A DNA stretch of 64,000 bases from Actinomycetota bacterium (GCA_016717115.1 JADKGE010000003.1:1-64000); one strand, 5' to 3'; positions 34,446-42,592 are shown, numbered from the stretch's first letter. Numbers and translations: made by a program. Notes: generated from the sequence alone by a model not told the origin.

Positions 34446-35920
34446 CCATCGACGGCGCCGACGAGCTGGCACGGGCCGGCTACGCGTGGGAGATCGCCGA
34501 CGCGCCGCTGCTGCACGAGCCGCTGACTCTCGCGGACCTCGCCCACGTGCTCGAGCTGGTCCGCATCAAGGCGATCCCGCCCGCGTCGGCTCGCGCGCTG
34601 GCAGGTGAGCTCCTTGCCATGCTCGCCGCCCCGCCCGAGTCCGTCGACTACTCGCCGGCCTTCGGGGAGATGTACTCCTCGCGCGAGCACCACCTCGCGA
34701 ACCGGATAGGGGACGATGCGGGCTGGCTGCACTCGGGCAGGACCAGGCGCGAGGCGATGCGGATCGCCTATCGGATCCTGGTGCGGCGTCATGTCGTCGA
34801 CCTGGTCGGCGGGGCCGCGGGGCTCGCCGAGGCGCTGTGCGACCAGGCCGCCGAGGACCTCGACAGCGTGATGCCCGACTACACCTACCTGCAGCCGGCC
34901 GAGCCGACCACGTTCGGCCACTACCTCGCGTCGTTCGTCGATCCGGTGCTCCGCGACGGAGGGCGGCTCGAGCGGGAGTTCGCCGACGTCAATGCCAGTC
35001 CCATGGGCTCCGGCGCAGCGAGCGGGTCCGCCCTCCTGCGTGAGCGCACCGTGGCCGGCAACGACCTCGGCTTCGACGGCGCCATCGACCACGTCCGCGA
35101 TGCCATGTGGCAGAGCGACCCGTTCACCCACGTGCTCCTCGCCGCCACCACGCTTGTCCTCGGTCAGGACAAGCTGGCAGAGGACCTCGAGGTCTTCGCC
35201 AGTCGCGAGTTCGACTTCGTCCAGCTCGGTGACGGACTGGTGCGTCCGAGCGTGCTGATGCCGCAGAAGCGCAACCCGTACGCGCTCACCGTCATCCGGG
35301 GGATGTCGGGAATCCTCATCGGGCGCGCGACCGGGCAGCTGGCCGTGTCCAAGTCGCCGTCCGCACGGAGCGATCTGTACATCTACGCGTATGGCGAGGT
35401 GCCCCGCGCGCTCGATCTGGCGACGCGCACGACGGAGCTGTCGACAGCAGTCGTGCGCACGCTGCGGGTCAGCGCCTCGCGCATGAGCGCGGCGCTGGTC
35501 GGCCGCCACACCGGTGCCGCCGAGACGGCCGCCTACCTGGTGCGCGAGTTCGGAGTCGACTACCGCACGGCTCACTCGATCGTCTCGCAGGCGGTGCGTG
35601 CGGCCGGAGCGGACGCGCGAGAGGTCACGGCTGCCGACATCGCGACGGCGGCGCGGACCGCGGGCATCGCGCCCGTCGTCGTCACGGACGACCGGCTGCG
35701 TGCGCTGGCCGACCCGCGAGGCGTGGTCGCATCGCACGACGGACTGGGCGGCTCGGCGGCGGAGTCGATGACGGCGTTCATCGCGGAGCGGCGAATGCGC
35801 GCCGAGGAGCTGGCCACATGGGCGCAGGGCACGAGACGCCGCCTCGACGACGGTGAGGCGAGCGTGGTCCGACGGGCACGGGAACTAGTGGGCGAGTACG
35901 ACGACAAGGAGATCTCATGA
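34442..35920 (+). CDS. Argininosuccinate-lyase-like enzyme (bacterial CoM pathway)
   Basis: 492 residues. SREHHLANRIGDDAGWLHSG with the TRREAMRIAYR helix, YTYLQPAEPTTFGHYLASFV, the Ser loop MGSGAASGSALLRER and the signature SVLMPQKRNPYALTVIRG are all of the argininosuccinate lyase type. There are no other arginine genes. It forms the fourth member of the CoM set; Py2 has two lyases of this superfamily (XcbC1, XcbD1). Overlaps the previous gene and DUF1116 by four bases each, linking CoM synthesis to the carbamoyltransferase in one transcript. Confidence 0.78.
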   Translation: MTIDGADELARAGYAWEIADAPLLHEPLTLADLAHVLELVRIKAIPPASARALAGELLAMLAAPPESVDYSPAFGEMYSSREHHLANRIGDDAGWLHSGRTRREAMRIAYRILVRRHVVDLVGGAAGLAEALCDQAAEDLDSVMPDYTYLQPAEPTTFGHYLASFVDPVLRDGGRLEREFADVNASPMGSGAASGSALLRERTVAGNDLGFDGAIDHVRDAMWQSDPFTHVLLAATTLVLGQDKLAEDLEVFASREFDFVQLGDGLVRPSVLMPQKRNPYALTVIRGMSGILIGRATGQLAVSKSPSARSDLYIYAYGEVPRALDLATRTTELSTAVVRTLRVSASRMSAALVGRHTGAAETAAYLVREFGVDYRTAHSIVSQAVRAAGADAREVTAADIATAARTAGIAPVVVTDDRLRALADPRGVVASHDGLGGSAAESMTAFIAERRMRAEELATWAQGTRRRLDDGEASVVRRARELVGEYDDKEIS

Positions 35921-37332
35921 GTCCAGTACGGGAACTGCCGAGCGAGGCGCACGTGATCAACCTCGGCCTCCCGGACTTCGCCGCCGCCGTCGCCGCGCAG
36001 GGGGCGGAGGCCATCCAGGTCGACTGGAGCCTTCCGGCCGGCGGAGATCCCACCAGCGTCGCGGCCCTCACTGCGCTGTACGGCGTGCGGTCGATCTCCA
36101 TCGACGACGCCAACGCCGAGATCGTGCGTCGCCTCGACAAGGGCACGCCGTTCCTCACCGGCGTGGCTCCGGCCGGGGAGGTCGTTCCGGGCCTGGGCGA
36201 CCGCATGCTGCTGCATGCCGGTCCGCCCATCGCCTACGAGCAGGTGTGCGATCCGATGCGCCGGTCGATGCGCGCCGCCGTCGTGGCGGAGGGGTGGGCC
36301 GCAGACCTCGGTGCCGCCGAGGAGCTGCTCGCCCGAGGGGACATCGCGCTCGACGCCGCCAACGACCATGCGACGGTCGTTCCCATGGTGACGGCGCTGG
36401 GCCCGACCACACCGGTCTGGATCGCGGACAACGCCGATGCCGGCACGCGCGGCTTCGCGCCGGTCAACCAGGGCCCCGGTGACGTGGCGTGGTTCGGTCG
36501 CGAGAGCCAGGGGGCGATCGACCGACTGGTGTTCCTGCGCGACGTGGTCCAGCCGAGATTCGCCCGGATCCTGGACGAGGTGGGTCCGATCGACATCATG
36601 TCGCTGGCGAGCCAGGGCGTGCAGATGGGCGACGACGTGCACATCCGGACCCAGGCAACGACGAACCTGTTGATCCGCAACGTCCTTCCCGCGATCTCCC
36701 GGCTCGGAAAGGACCCGGAGTCGGTGGCGATGTCCGAGTTCCTGGCCACGTCGCACCTGTTCTTCCTCACCATCGCGATGGCCGGCGCGAAGTCGCTGAC
36801 GCTCGCGGCCGAGCAGGTCGCGGGAGGAACCGTCGTCACCACGATGGCCCGCAACGGCACCACGTTCGGTGTGAAGCTCGCCGGCTCTGCGACCTGGCAC
36901 GTGTGCGACGCGCCGCCCGTCGGCGATGCCCTCTACTACTCGGGCTACAGCGAGTCGGACGCGGCGAAGGATGTCGGCGACAGCGCCGTCCTCGAGCTGG
37001 TCGGCCTCGGTGGCGCTGCCGCGGCCGCCTCGCCGGCGGTGGCGGGGTTCCTCGGCGGCTCGATGGACGACGCGGTCCGTGCGACCAGCGAGATGATCAC
37101 CATCTGCCTGTCCGAGAGCACCCGGTTCAAGCTGCCCATCCTCGGCTTCCGGGGAAGCCCGCTCGGAGTGGATGTCCGACGAGTCGTCGAGACCGGGGTG
37201 CGACCGAAGGTGACCACCGGCGTCCTGCACGTCAGCTCAGGTGTCGGCCAGATCGGCGCCGGGGTCGCGACCGCACCGCTCGAGGGGTTCCGTGAGGCGC
37301 TCCTCCTGCTCGCGGCCGGTCCTCGGGACTGA
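35917..37332 (+). CDS. DUF1116 (YlbE/AllG-like) carbamoyltransferase subunit
   Basis: 471 residues, full length for DUF1116: INLGLPDFAAAVAAQGAEAI at the start, TPFLTGVAPAGEVVPGLGDR, LLHAGPPIAYEQVCDPMRRS, VWFGRESQGAIDRLVF-like central part, TVVTTMARNGTTFGVKLAG and HVSSGVGQIGAGVATAP at the end. In E. coli YlbE works with FdrA and YlbF as oxamate carbamoyltransferase. Here it is the fifth gene of the CoM operon, not beside fdrA. Six bases separate it from the DUF2877 gene. Confidence 0.85.
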   Translation: MSPVRELPSEAHVINLGLPDFAAAVAAQGAEAIQVDWSLPAGGDPTSVAALTALYGVRSISIDDANAEIVRRLDKGTPFLTGVAPAGEVVPGLGDRMLLHAGPPIAYEQVCDPMRRSMRAAVVAEGWAADLGAAEELLARGDIALDAANDHATVVPMVTALGPTTPVWIADNADAGTRGFAPVNQGPGDVAWFGRESQGAIDRLVFLRDVVQPRFARILDEVGPIDIMSLASQGVQMGDDVHIRTQATTNLLIRNVLPAISRLGKDPESVAMSEFLATSHLFFLTIAMAGAKSLTLAAEQVAGGTVVTTMARNGTTFGVKLAGSATWHVCDAPPVGDALYYSGYSESDAAKDVGDSAVLELVGLGGAAAAASPAVAGFLGGSMDDAVRATSEMITICLSESTRFKLPILGFRGSPLGVDVRRVVETGVRPKVTTGVLHVSSGVGQIGAGVATAPLEGFREALLLLAAGPRD

Positions 37333-37337
37333 CCTCG

Positions 37338-38168
37338 ATGCCGACCCCCGGTCGCGTGCTCGGCATCGGCGATGTCGCCTTGCGCGCGCTGGCATCGGGT
37401 CGCGAGGGCGAGGTCGTGGCGGTGTTCTCACGTGCCGCATACCTGGACCTCGCCGGAGACATCGCCGTGCTCGTCCTCGGGGACGTCCCGAACGGACCCC
37501 TTCATGTGCGACTCGACCGACTGCCGCGACTTCGACGCGGCGCCCGGGTCCGTTGCCGCTCAGGCGTGGTCGCGATCGAGGAGCACAGATGGCTCACTCC
37601 GTCGGCGGCGTGGCGGCCCGAGCCTCCTGTTGACGTCGTGTCGGCCGAGCCGATCGTCAGCGCCGTCGTCCGTCATCGACCCGTGCTCGACATGGGGACC
37701 GGCAGCGTGGTCGACATCGACGGCTGGCTGGTGCCGTTGCTGGCTCATGGCGACGTCGCGGGAGCCTGCGCACGCCTCTTCGGGCGAGGGGCGGGCCTGA
37801 CTCCTGCGGGCGACGACGTGGCCGCCGGCATCCTGCTCGTCGAGTGCCTGTCGGGCTCCGCTGATCGAACGAGCCTGGGTCTCCTCGCGACCCGTGCGCC
37901 GACGCACGCGATCTCCCGTGCCTTCCTGCGAGCTGCGGCCGAGGGCCAGTGCATCGAGCCCGTCCACACGCTGCTGCGGGCAGCCAGTGCCGGCGACGAG
38001 GGCGTGGCCACCGACGCGGTGGAGCAGCTCAGCCGCGTCGGTCACACGTCGGGATTGGACCTCGCGGCCGGAGTCCGTGCCGCGCTGGTCGCCTTGGCCG
38101 CGCGGGCCGATTCCGCCGACCGCACCCCGCGCGACACGATCAGCATCCACGCCCACAAGGTGCCGTAG
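37338..38168 (+). CDS. DUF2877 (YlbF/AllH-like) carbamoyltransferase subunit
   Basis: 276 residues ending the CoM/carbamoyl operon. The family hallmark is GRGAGLTPAGDDVAAGILLV; flanking regions HAISRAFLRAAAEGQCIEPV also fit. Partner of FdrA and DUF1116 proteins. Its last 127 bases overlap the convergent NiCoT gene, an unusually long overlap that suggests the two operons were brought together recently or the transporter tail was extended. Confidence 0.8.
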   Translation: MPTPGRVLGIGDVALRALASGREGEVVAVFSRAAYLDLAGDIAVLVLGDVPNGPLHVRLDRLPRLRRGARVRCRSGVVAIEEHRWLTPSAAWRPEPPVDVVSAEPIVSAVVRHRPVLDMGTGSVVDIDGWLVPLLAHGDVAGACARLFGRGAGLTPAGDDVAAGILLVECLSGSADRTSLGLLATRAPTHAISRAFLRAAAEGQCIEPVHTLLRAASAGDEGVATDAVEQLSRVGHTSGLDLAAGVRAALVALAARADSADRTPRDTISIHAHKVP

Positions 38169-39124
38169 GCGACCACGATCACGTAGCCGACGAGCTCGAA
38201 GTGCTGGCTCACCTCGGCCAGCGGCGCGAGGAACGCGATCCCGAACTGGCTGACGAGGAGCCCCGCCGCGTAGATGAGGCCCACCGTGATGGCGATGCAT
38301 GCGGTCAGCAGCGTCATCACCATGTTGAACGTGAGGCGTCGTCGGGGCTGCGTTCGATTGGAACCGTAGACGCTGATCATCAGCAGTGAGTTGAGGGTGT
38401 CGAACAGGGTCATGCCCGCGGCGAAGAGGATCGGCAGGGCAAGCAAGGACATCAGGGGCATCGTCCCCGAGACGGCCGCAGTGGCCGACAGGCCGAGCAG
38501 GGCGATCTCCGATGCCGTCTCCAGTCCGAGCCCGAAGACGAAGCCGATGGGGAACATCCGCCAGCTCGCCGTCACCGACGACTGCAGCCGGCTGCCGAAG
38601 AGTCGGCTGAGCACGCTCCTGGCATTGAGGATCTCGTCGATCTGCTCGTTGCTCAGGTCGACGCCGCGGTGGGCCTGCCGGGCCGTCCAGACGCGACGGA
38701 GCACGCGCAGGTTGAGGACGCCGACGAAGAGGAGGAAGGATGCTGCGACGAGTGCCGAGAAGGTGCCGCCGATCCCGCGCACCGCAGGGATGACGGTCTC
38801 GCTCGCGGAGGCGCTGGCCACGGCCACGACCACGAAGAGGACGAACACGACGCTCGAGTGGCCGAGGGCGAAGAACAGGCCGAGTCCGGTCGGACGCTGA
38901 CCCTGGCGAACGAGCAGCCGAGTGCAGTCGTCGATCGTGGCGAGGTGGTCGGCGTCGAACGCATGACGCACGCCGAGAACGTAGGCCAGGGTGCCTGCCC
39001 CGACGTAGGCGGCCGTCGCACTCCCGGCGCTGGCCGAGTACGCGTACAGACCCCAGCCCGCGAGGTTCAGCGCGATGACGACCGCGATGACCAGGCGGAT
39101 CTGCCGGCGGCCCTGGGTTCTCAT
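38042..39124 (-). CDS. NiCoT-family nickel/cobalt importer (NhlF/HoxN-like)
   Basis: 360 residues with about eight membrane segments. The signature HAFDADHLATIDD in helix II (here VRHAFDADH) and the later ALGHSSVVFVLFVVVAVA and FGLGLETASEIALLGL are those of the NiCoT permeases. In Rhodococcus the homologue NhlF brings in cobalt for nitrile hydratase; the cobalt-type nitrile hydratase 4 kb away makes cobalt the likely substrate. Start 39124 follows GAGGAG; the frame extends upstream without support. Divergent from the OsmC gene with an operator between. Confidence 0.88.
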   Translation of the reverse strand: MRTQGRRQIRLVIAVVIALNLAGWGLYAYSASAGSATAAYVGAGTLAYVLGVRHAFDADHLATIDDCTRLLVRQGQRPTGLGLFFALGHSSVVFVLFVVVAVASASASETVIPAVRGIGGTFSALVAASFLLFVGVLNLRVLRRVWTARQAHRGVDLSNEQIDEILNARSVLSRLFGSRLQSSVTASWRMFPIGFVFGLGLETASEIALLGLSATAAVSGTMPLMSLLALPILFAAGMTLFDTLNSLLMISVYGSNRTQPRRRLTFNMVMTLLTACIAITVGLIYAAGLLVSQFGIAFLAPLAEVSQHFELVGYVIVVAYGTLWAWMLIVSRGVRSAESARAAKATSAARTPAARSNPDV

Positions 39125-39192
39125 CCCGATCTCCTCTGCCGGCAATGACCTGAACGCACTCGCGAGGGCTGTCATAGTAAGGCACACGCTCA

Positions 39193-39200
39193 TTCACTAT
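39193..39200. promoter_or_regulatory. Shared operator half-site, copy C
   Basis: TTCACTAT, one half of TTCACTATAGTGAA, between the NiCoT gene and the OsmC gene. CATAGTAAGG lies 20 bp upstream as a weaker second half. Confidence 0.5.
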
Positions 39201-39240
39201 GGGTGATTCGCAGACTCCGATGACGGGCTGGAGGGACGAC

Positions 39241-39642
39241 GTGGCCGACGACAGGACCGTGAGCGCGCGGTGGCTCGGTGGGTACCAGGTCGACGTCGTC
39301 ACGGGAGACTTCACGGTCCGCGTCGACGAACCCGAGCGCGTCGGTGGCACAGACACCGGCCCGCAGCCGACCGACCTGCTGCTCGCGTCGGTCGCCTCGT
39401 GCTTCGTGCTCTCGCTGGCCTGGGCTGCCAAGAAGCGCGAGATGGAGGTGCCTGCCATCTCCGTCGAGGTGACCGGGACCTACGAGGGCCCGCGCTTCTC
39501 CTCGATGGTGATCGCGGTGTCGATGCCGGTGCCCGACGACGTGGCAGAGCGACTGATCCAGTCAGCCGAGCGGGTCTGCTACGTGACGAACACGCTCAAG
39601 CGCGCGCCGGACATCACGGTGCGGCGCGTCGACGCGATCTAG
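39241..39642 (+). CDS. OsmC/Ohr-family thiol peroxidase-like protein
   Basis: 133 residues: SARWLGGYQVDVVTGDFTVR, QPTDLLLASVASCFVLSLAW with the first cysteine, and QSAERVCYVTNTLKRAP with the second. Both catalytic cysteines of OsmC-type peroxidases are present. The GTG at 39241 is chosen because GGAGGG lies seven bases before it; an ATG at 39199 overlaps the operator. In a cluster making a thiol cofactor, a thiol-dependent peroxidase could protect it or use it, which is inference. Four-base overlap with the convergent regulator gene. Confidence 0.8.
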   Translation: MADDRTVSARWLGGYQVDVVTGDFTVRVDEPERVGGTDTGPQPTDLLLASVASCFVLSLAWAAKKREMEVPAISVEVTGTYEGPRFSSMVIAVSMPVPDDVAERLIQSAERVCYVTNTLKRAPDITVRRVDAI

Positions 39643-40268
39643 CCGTTGCGCAGGGCCACCCACACGACCTCGGCGGGCTTCTTGCTCGCGTTCTCCCAGT
39701 GGTGGGGGACATCGCCGGAGAAGTGCAGGGAGTCACCCTCGGTGAGGACGAAGTCCTGCTCGCCGACGTGGAAACGCACCTGACCACGGAGCACGTGGAC
39801 CAGCTCCTCGCCCGGATGCTTGAGCGGCTTCTCCCCGCTGTTCGCACCGGGCGCCATGCTGGCCACCGCTGCCGCCGTCTGGAACTGCCGGTAGGAGCCG
39901 GTGATCCCGGACAGGGACAGACCGGTGTGCGGAGTGAACACGGCACGCCGCTCATCGGCGGCGGTGAAGTGGACGGGCTCCGGGTGCGACTCCTCCTCCT
40001 GCACGAAGTAGCTGACGGGGACGCCGAGGGCGGTACCGAGCTTGAGGAGTGTCGTGATGGTGGGCACCATGCCGTTGCGTTCCATCTTGTGGATGGCCGC
40101 CGCAGACACGTCGCTGATGACGGCCAGCTGCTGGAGCGACAGCCCCTGCGCCTTGCGGAGCTCGGCGATCTTGGGACCCACCATGCTGACGATCTCTTCG
40201 ACCTGGAGGGCTTGGGGCGCGGGCGCCGTCACCGCTCTCGGCTTGCGTACGGCGGCTTTGGTGGCCAA
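39639..40268 (-). CDS. XRE-cupin transcriptional regulator
   Basis: 209 residues. N-terminal HTH_3 domain (IAELRKAQGLSLQQLAVISD, AAAIHKMERNGMVPTITTLL) and a C-terminal cupin (KHPGEELVHVLRGQVRFHVG, LTEGDSLHFSGDVPHHWENA) that would sense a small ligand. The TTG at 40268 is chosen for GGAGG five bases upstream; the open frame further up has no ribosome-binding site. The only DNA-binding regulator inside the cluster, so the best candidate to bind the TTCACTATAGTGAA sites, one of which lies upstream of its own gene. Confidence 0.88.
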   Translation of the reverse strand: MATKAAVRKPRAVTAPAPQALQVEEIVSMVGPKIAELRKAQGLSLQQLAVISDVSAAAIHKMERNGMVPTITTLLKLGTALGVPVSYFVQEEESHPEPVHFTAADERRAVFTPHTGLSLSGITGSYRQFQTAAAVASMAPGANSGEKPLKHPGEELVHVLRGQVRFHVGEQDFVLTEGDSLHFSGDVPHHWENASKKPAEVVWVALRNG

Positions 40269-40403
40269 CGGATCCTCCGGCGGGTGCGCTCTTCGTGCGT
40301 CCGGCCAGACTACCGTCCGACCGCGCGGGTTCGGCGTCGAAGCCGCGACGCGCAGTGCCTGACGGGTCTCGCCGAACCGGTTGACGGGCAACCGTGCTTC
40401 CAG

Positions 40404-40412
40404 CATAGTGAA
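40404..40412. promoter_or_regulatory. Shared operator half-site, copy D
   Basis: CATAGTGAA, the right half of TTCACTATAGTGAA, between the XRE-cupin gene and the flavoprotein-nitrile hydratase operon (start 40463). Fourth occurrence of the motif in a promoter position. Confidence 0.5.
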
Positions 40413-40462
40413 CGTCTAGTCATTCATCGTGTACGCGAGTACGCAACGGGAGGGACAGCCGC

Positions 40463-41806
40463 GTGGCCCAAAGGGTAGTGGTGATCGGTGGTGGCGGAGG
40501 CGGACTTGGCGCAGCCGGTGGGGCCAAGGCGGTCGATCCCTCGGCCCAGGTCACCGTCTATACCGAGTACGAGGACGTCGCCTACAGCCCGTGTGGCATC
40601 CCGTTCGTCCATGGCAAGGAGATCCCGAGCTTCGAGGCGCTCTTCCTGGCGGAGAAGCAGGCCTACGTGGACGCAGGCATCGACGTGCACTATGAGACGC
40701 GCGTGTCGTCGATCGACCGGGCGAACAGGACGATCACCGTCGACGGCGAGGGAACGGTCGGCTACGACTCCCTGGTGATCTCGACGGGTTTCGTCTACGC
40801 GGACCCGGGGGTACCGGGTGCGGGCCTTGACGGCCTGTACTACGTGAAGAACATCCGTGACGCCATGGAGTGGGACAAGCGACTGGACACGGTCAAGAAG
40901 GCCGTCGTCGTCGAGGCCGGACCGCTCGGCATCGAGATGGTCACAGCCCTGGCACACCGTGGCATCGAGACCCACGTCATCGATCCCAACCCGTGGTGCC
41001 TGGGCGAACTGCTCGACCCCGACATCGCCGAGGTCGTGCAGGAGTCGTGGACCGAGCTCGGCATCACCATGCACTGGAACACCACGCTGCTGGGCTTCGT
41101 GGACAACGGCAGCGGATCGGTCGGCGGCGTCTCGACGTCGGGCGGCACGATCGACTGCGACCTGGTCGTCGTCGCGACCCACAAGCAGCCGAACAACGCT
41201 CTCGCGGTGGCGGCGGGCATCGCCATCGGCACTACCGGTGGGGTGATCGTCGACGAGACGATGAAGACCTCCGATCCCAGCATCTGGGCCTGCGGGGACG
41301 TCTGCGAGATCCCGCACGGCAACGCATCCCTCCCGCTCCAGGGGCTGACCGGCAGCCATGCGTACGCGCAGGGCAAGGTCGCCGGCGCCAACGCGGCCGG
41401 TGGCAGCCGCGTCTACAACTCGGTGTACATCCCGTGGGGCATGGTCGCGGGCAAGTGGATGATCGGCGGGGCCGCCTTCGGAGAGGTCGCTGCCGATGCG
41501 CTGGGCATGCCCTACGTCCTTGGCGTCGCCGAGGGCATCTCGCGTGCTCGCTACTACCCCGGCGTGAAGAAGGTGAAGGTCAAGCTGCTCGCCGAGCCGG
41601 GAACCCTTCGCCTGATCGGTGCCCAGATGATCGGTGGCGAGGGGATCAAGGAGAGAGCCGACTTCCTCGGTGTAGCCGTCAAGAAGGGCCTGACACTCTT
41701 CGACCTGGCCACGATGGAGAACGTGTACTCGCCCCCGATCGGCGCGCTGAACGAGCCGATCGCCGTGGCTGCGCAGAACGGCGTTGCGGCGTCCCGGAGC
41801 GCCTGA
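40463..41806 (+). CDS. CoA-disulfide-reductase-like FAD/NAD(P)H oxidoreductase
   Basis: 447 residues: FAD-binding VVVIGGGGGGLGAAGG, single redox cysteine Cys44 in YSPCGIPF (the SxxxCxxP-type position of CoA disulfide reductase and NADH oxidases), a second nucleotide-binding domain (AVVVEAGPLGIEMVTALAH), IWACGDVCEIPHG and a C-terminal dimer domain. This group reduces low-molecular-weight disulfides or oxygen and peroxides. Next to CoM genes, CoM disulfide or a mixed disulfide is an attractive substrate, also for the final reduction of CoM synthesis; that is inference. First gene of the nitrile hydratase operon, GTG start behind GGGAGGG. Confidence 0.8.
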   Translation: MAQRVVVIGGGGGGLGAAGGAKAVDPSAQVTVYTEYEDVAYSPCGIPFVHGKEIPSFEALFLAEKQAYVDAGIDVHYETRVSSIDRANRTITVDGEGTVGYDSLVISTGFVYADPGVPGAGLDGLYYVKNIRDAMEWDKRLDTVKKAVVVEAGPLGIEMVTALAHRGIETHVIDPNPWCLGELLDPDIAEVVQESWTELGITMHWNTTLLGFVDNGSGSVGGVSTSGGTIDCDLVVVATHKQPNNALAVAAGIAIGTTGGVIVDETMKTSDPSIWACGDVCEIPHGNASLPLQGLTGSHAYAQGKVAGANAAGGSRVYNSVYIPWGMVAGKWMIGGAAFGEVAADALGMPYVLGVAEGISRARYYPGVKKVKVKLLAEPGTLRLIGAQMIGGEGIKERADFLGVAVKKGLTLFDLATMENVYSPPIGALNEPIAVAAQNGVAASRSA

Positions 41807-41807
41807 C

Positions 41808-42059
41808 ATGACGAAGCTGGCCACGTGGCTCCGGACGAATTCCCAGCACTACCTGTTGCGTGACTCCCAGGCGCGTATAGCCAGGAAGTACGGCATCGCC
41901 CCACCGGACACCAGGGGTTCGTTCTTCTGGACCAAGGTGTTCGTCCCGGTGTACCGGGTGCTCCCGTGGGGGCTGCGTTCCAGCGTGATGGCAGCCATGC
42001 CGGGCAGCCATCGCAAGCGTTGGTCGAAACAAGCTCCGCCCGCTGGTGCGGCGGTTTAG
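41808..42059 (+). CDS. Small basic protein of the nitrile hydratase operon
   Basis: 83 residues, strongly basic (WLRTNSQHYLLRDSQARIAR, then FFWTKVFVPVYRVLPWGLRS, tail GSHRKRWSKQ). The ATG follows the flavoprotein stop by one base. A central aromatic hydrophobic patch may touch membrane or a partner protein. I do not recognise a family. Its conserved position and intact frame suggest it is real. Confidence 0.6.
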   Translation: MTKLATWLRTNSQHYLLRDSQARIARKYGIAPPDTRGSFFWTKVFVPVYRVLPWGLRSSVMAAMPGSHRKRWSKQAPPAGAAV

Positions 42060-42098
42060 GTTGGTCACCACTCACATGCAAGGAAAACTGGAGGGTTC

Positions 42099-42587
42099 AT
42101 GCCAATTACGGTAGACAGGTCGCTCCCCGCAGAGGGCGAGTCCCTGTTCAAGAGTGAAGAGAAGATCTTCCCGGAGATCATGGCGAAGCCGGGACAGAAG
42201 GCTTTCGTCTTCATCCACACGGTGCCCTACGAGGGTTCGGTCCTCCTCGTCAACCTCCTGACCTCGACGCGCCTGGTACGCAAGGGTTTCGACGTCAGCA
42301 TCGTCCTTTACGGCCCTGCGGTCCTTGCGGCCTCCGGCACGCGCGGATACCCGACGGTGGGCGCCGCGGCGTTCCCCGGTCACCTGGCCATCAACGAGCA
42401 GCTCAAGACCCTCATGAAGGAGGGCGCGAAGGTCTATGCGTGCCGCTTCGCCATGGGCGCGCTGTACGGCTTCGGCGAGACGGACCTCATCCCCGGAGTC
42501 ATCCCCTTCAACCCGCTCGACGTCCTCGACGCCGCCCTCACGGCGTGGACCGAGGGCGCGTTCCAGATGAACACCTGGACGGTCTGA
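42099..42587 (+). CDS. MSMEG_0572/Sll0783-family nitrogen starvation response protein (Nit1C)
   Basis: 162 residues matching this family end to end: AEGESLFKSEEKIFPEIMAK, KAFVFIHTVPYEGSVLLVNL, LVRKGFDVSIVLYGPAVLAA, INEQLKTLMKEGAKVYACRF, GALYGFGETDLIPGVIPFNP and the C-terminal FQMNTWTV. The fold looks like the DsrE/TusD sulfur-relay type (inference). Member of the Nit1C set, which normally includes a nitrilase; here it is followed by nitrile hydratase genes instead. A terminator-like hairpin separates it from them. Confidence 0.85.
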   Translation: MPITVDRSLPAEGESLFKSEEKIFPEIMAKPGQKAFVFIHTVPYEGSVLLVNLLTSTRLVRKGFDVSIVLYGPAVLAASGTRGYPTVGAAAFPGHLAINEQLKTLMKEGAKVYACRFAMGALYGFGETDLIPGVIPFNPLDVLDAALTAWTEGAFQMNTWTV

Positions 42588-42592
42588 CCTCA

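Noticed and set aside
34316..35737. Long minus-strand frame opposite the argininosuccinate-lyase-like gene
   Set aside because: Same reason: no family features, while the plus strand encodes a complete lyase.
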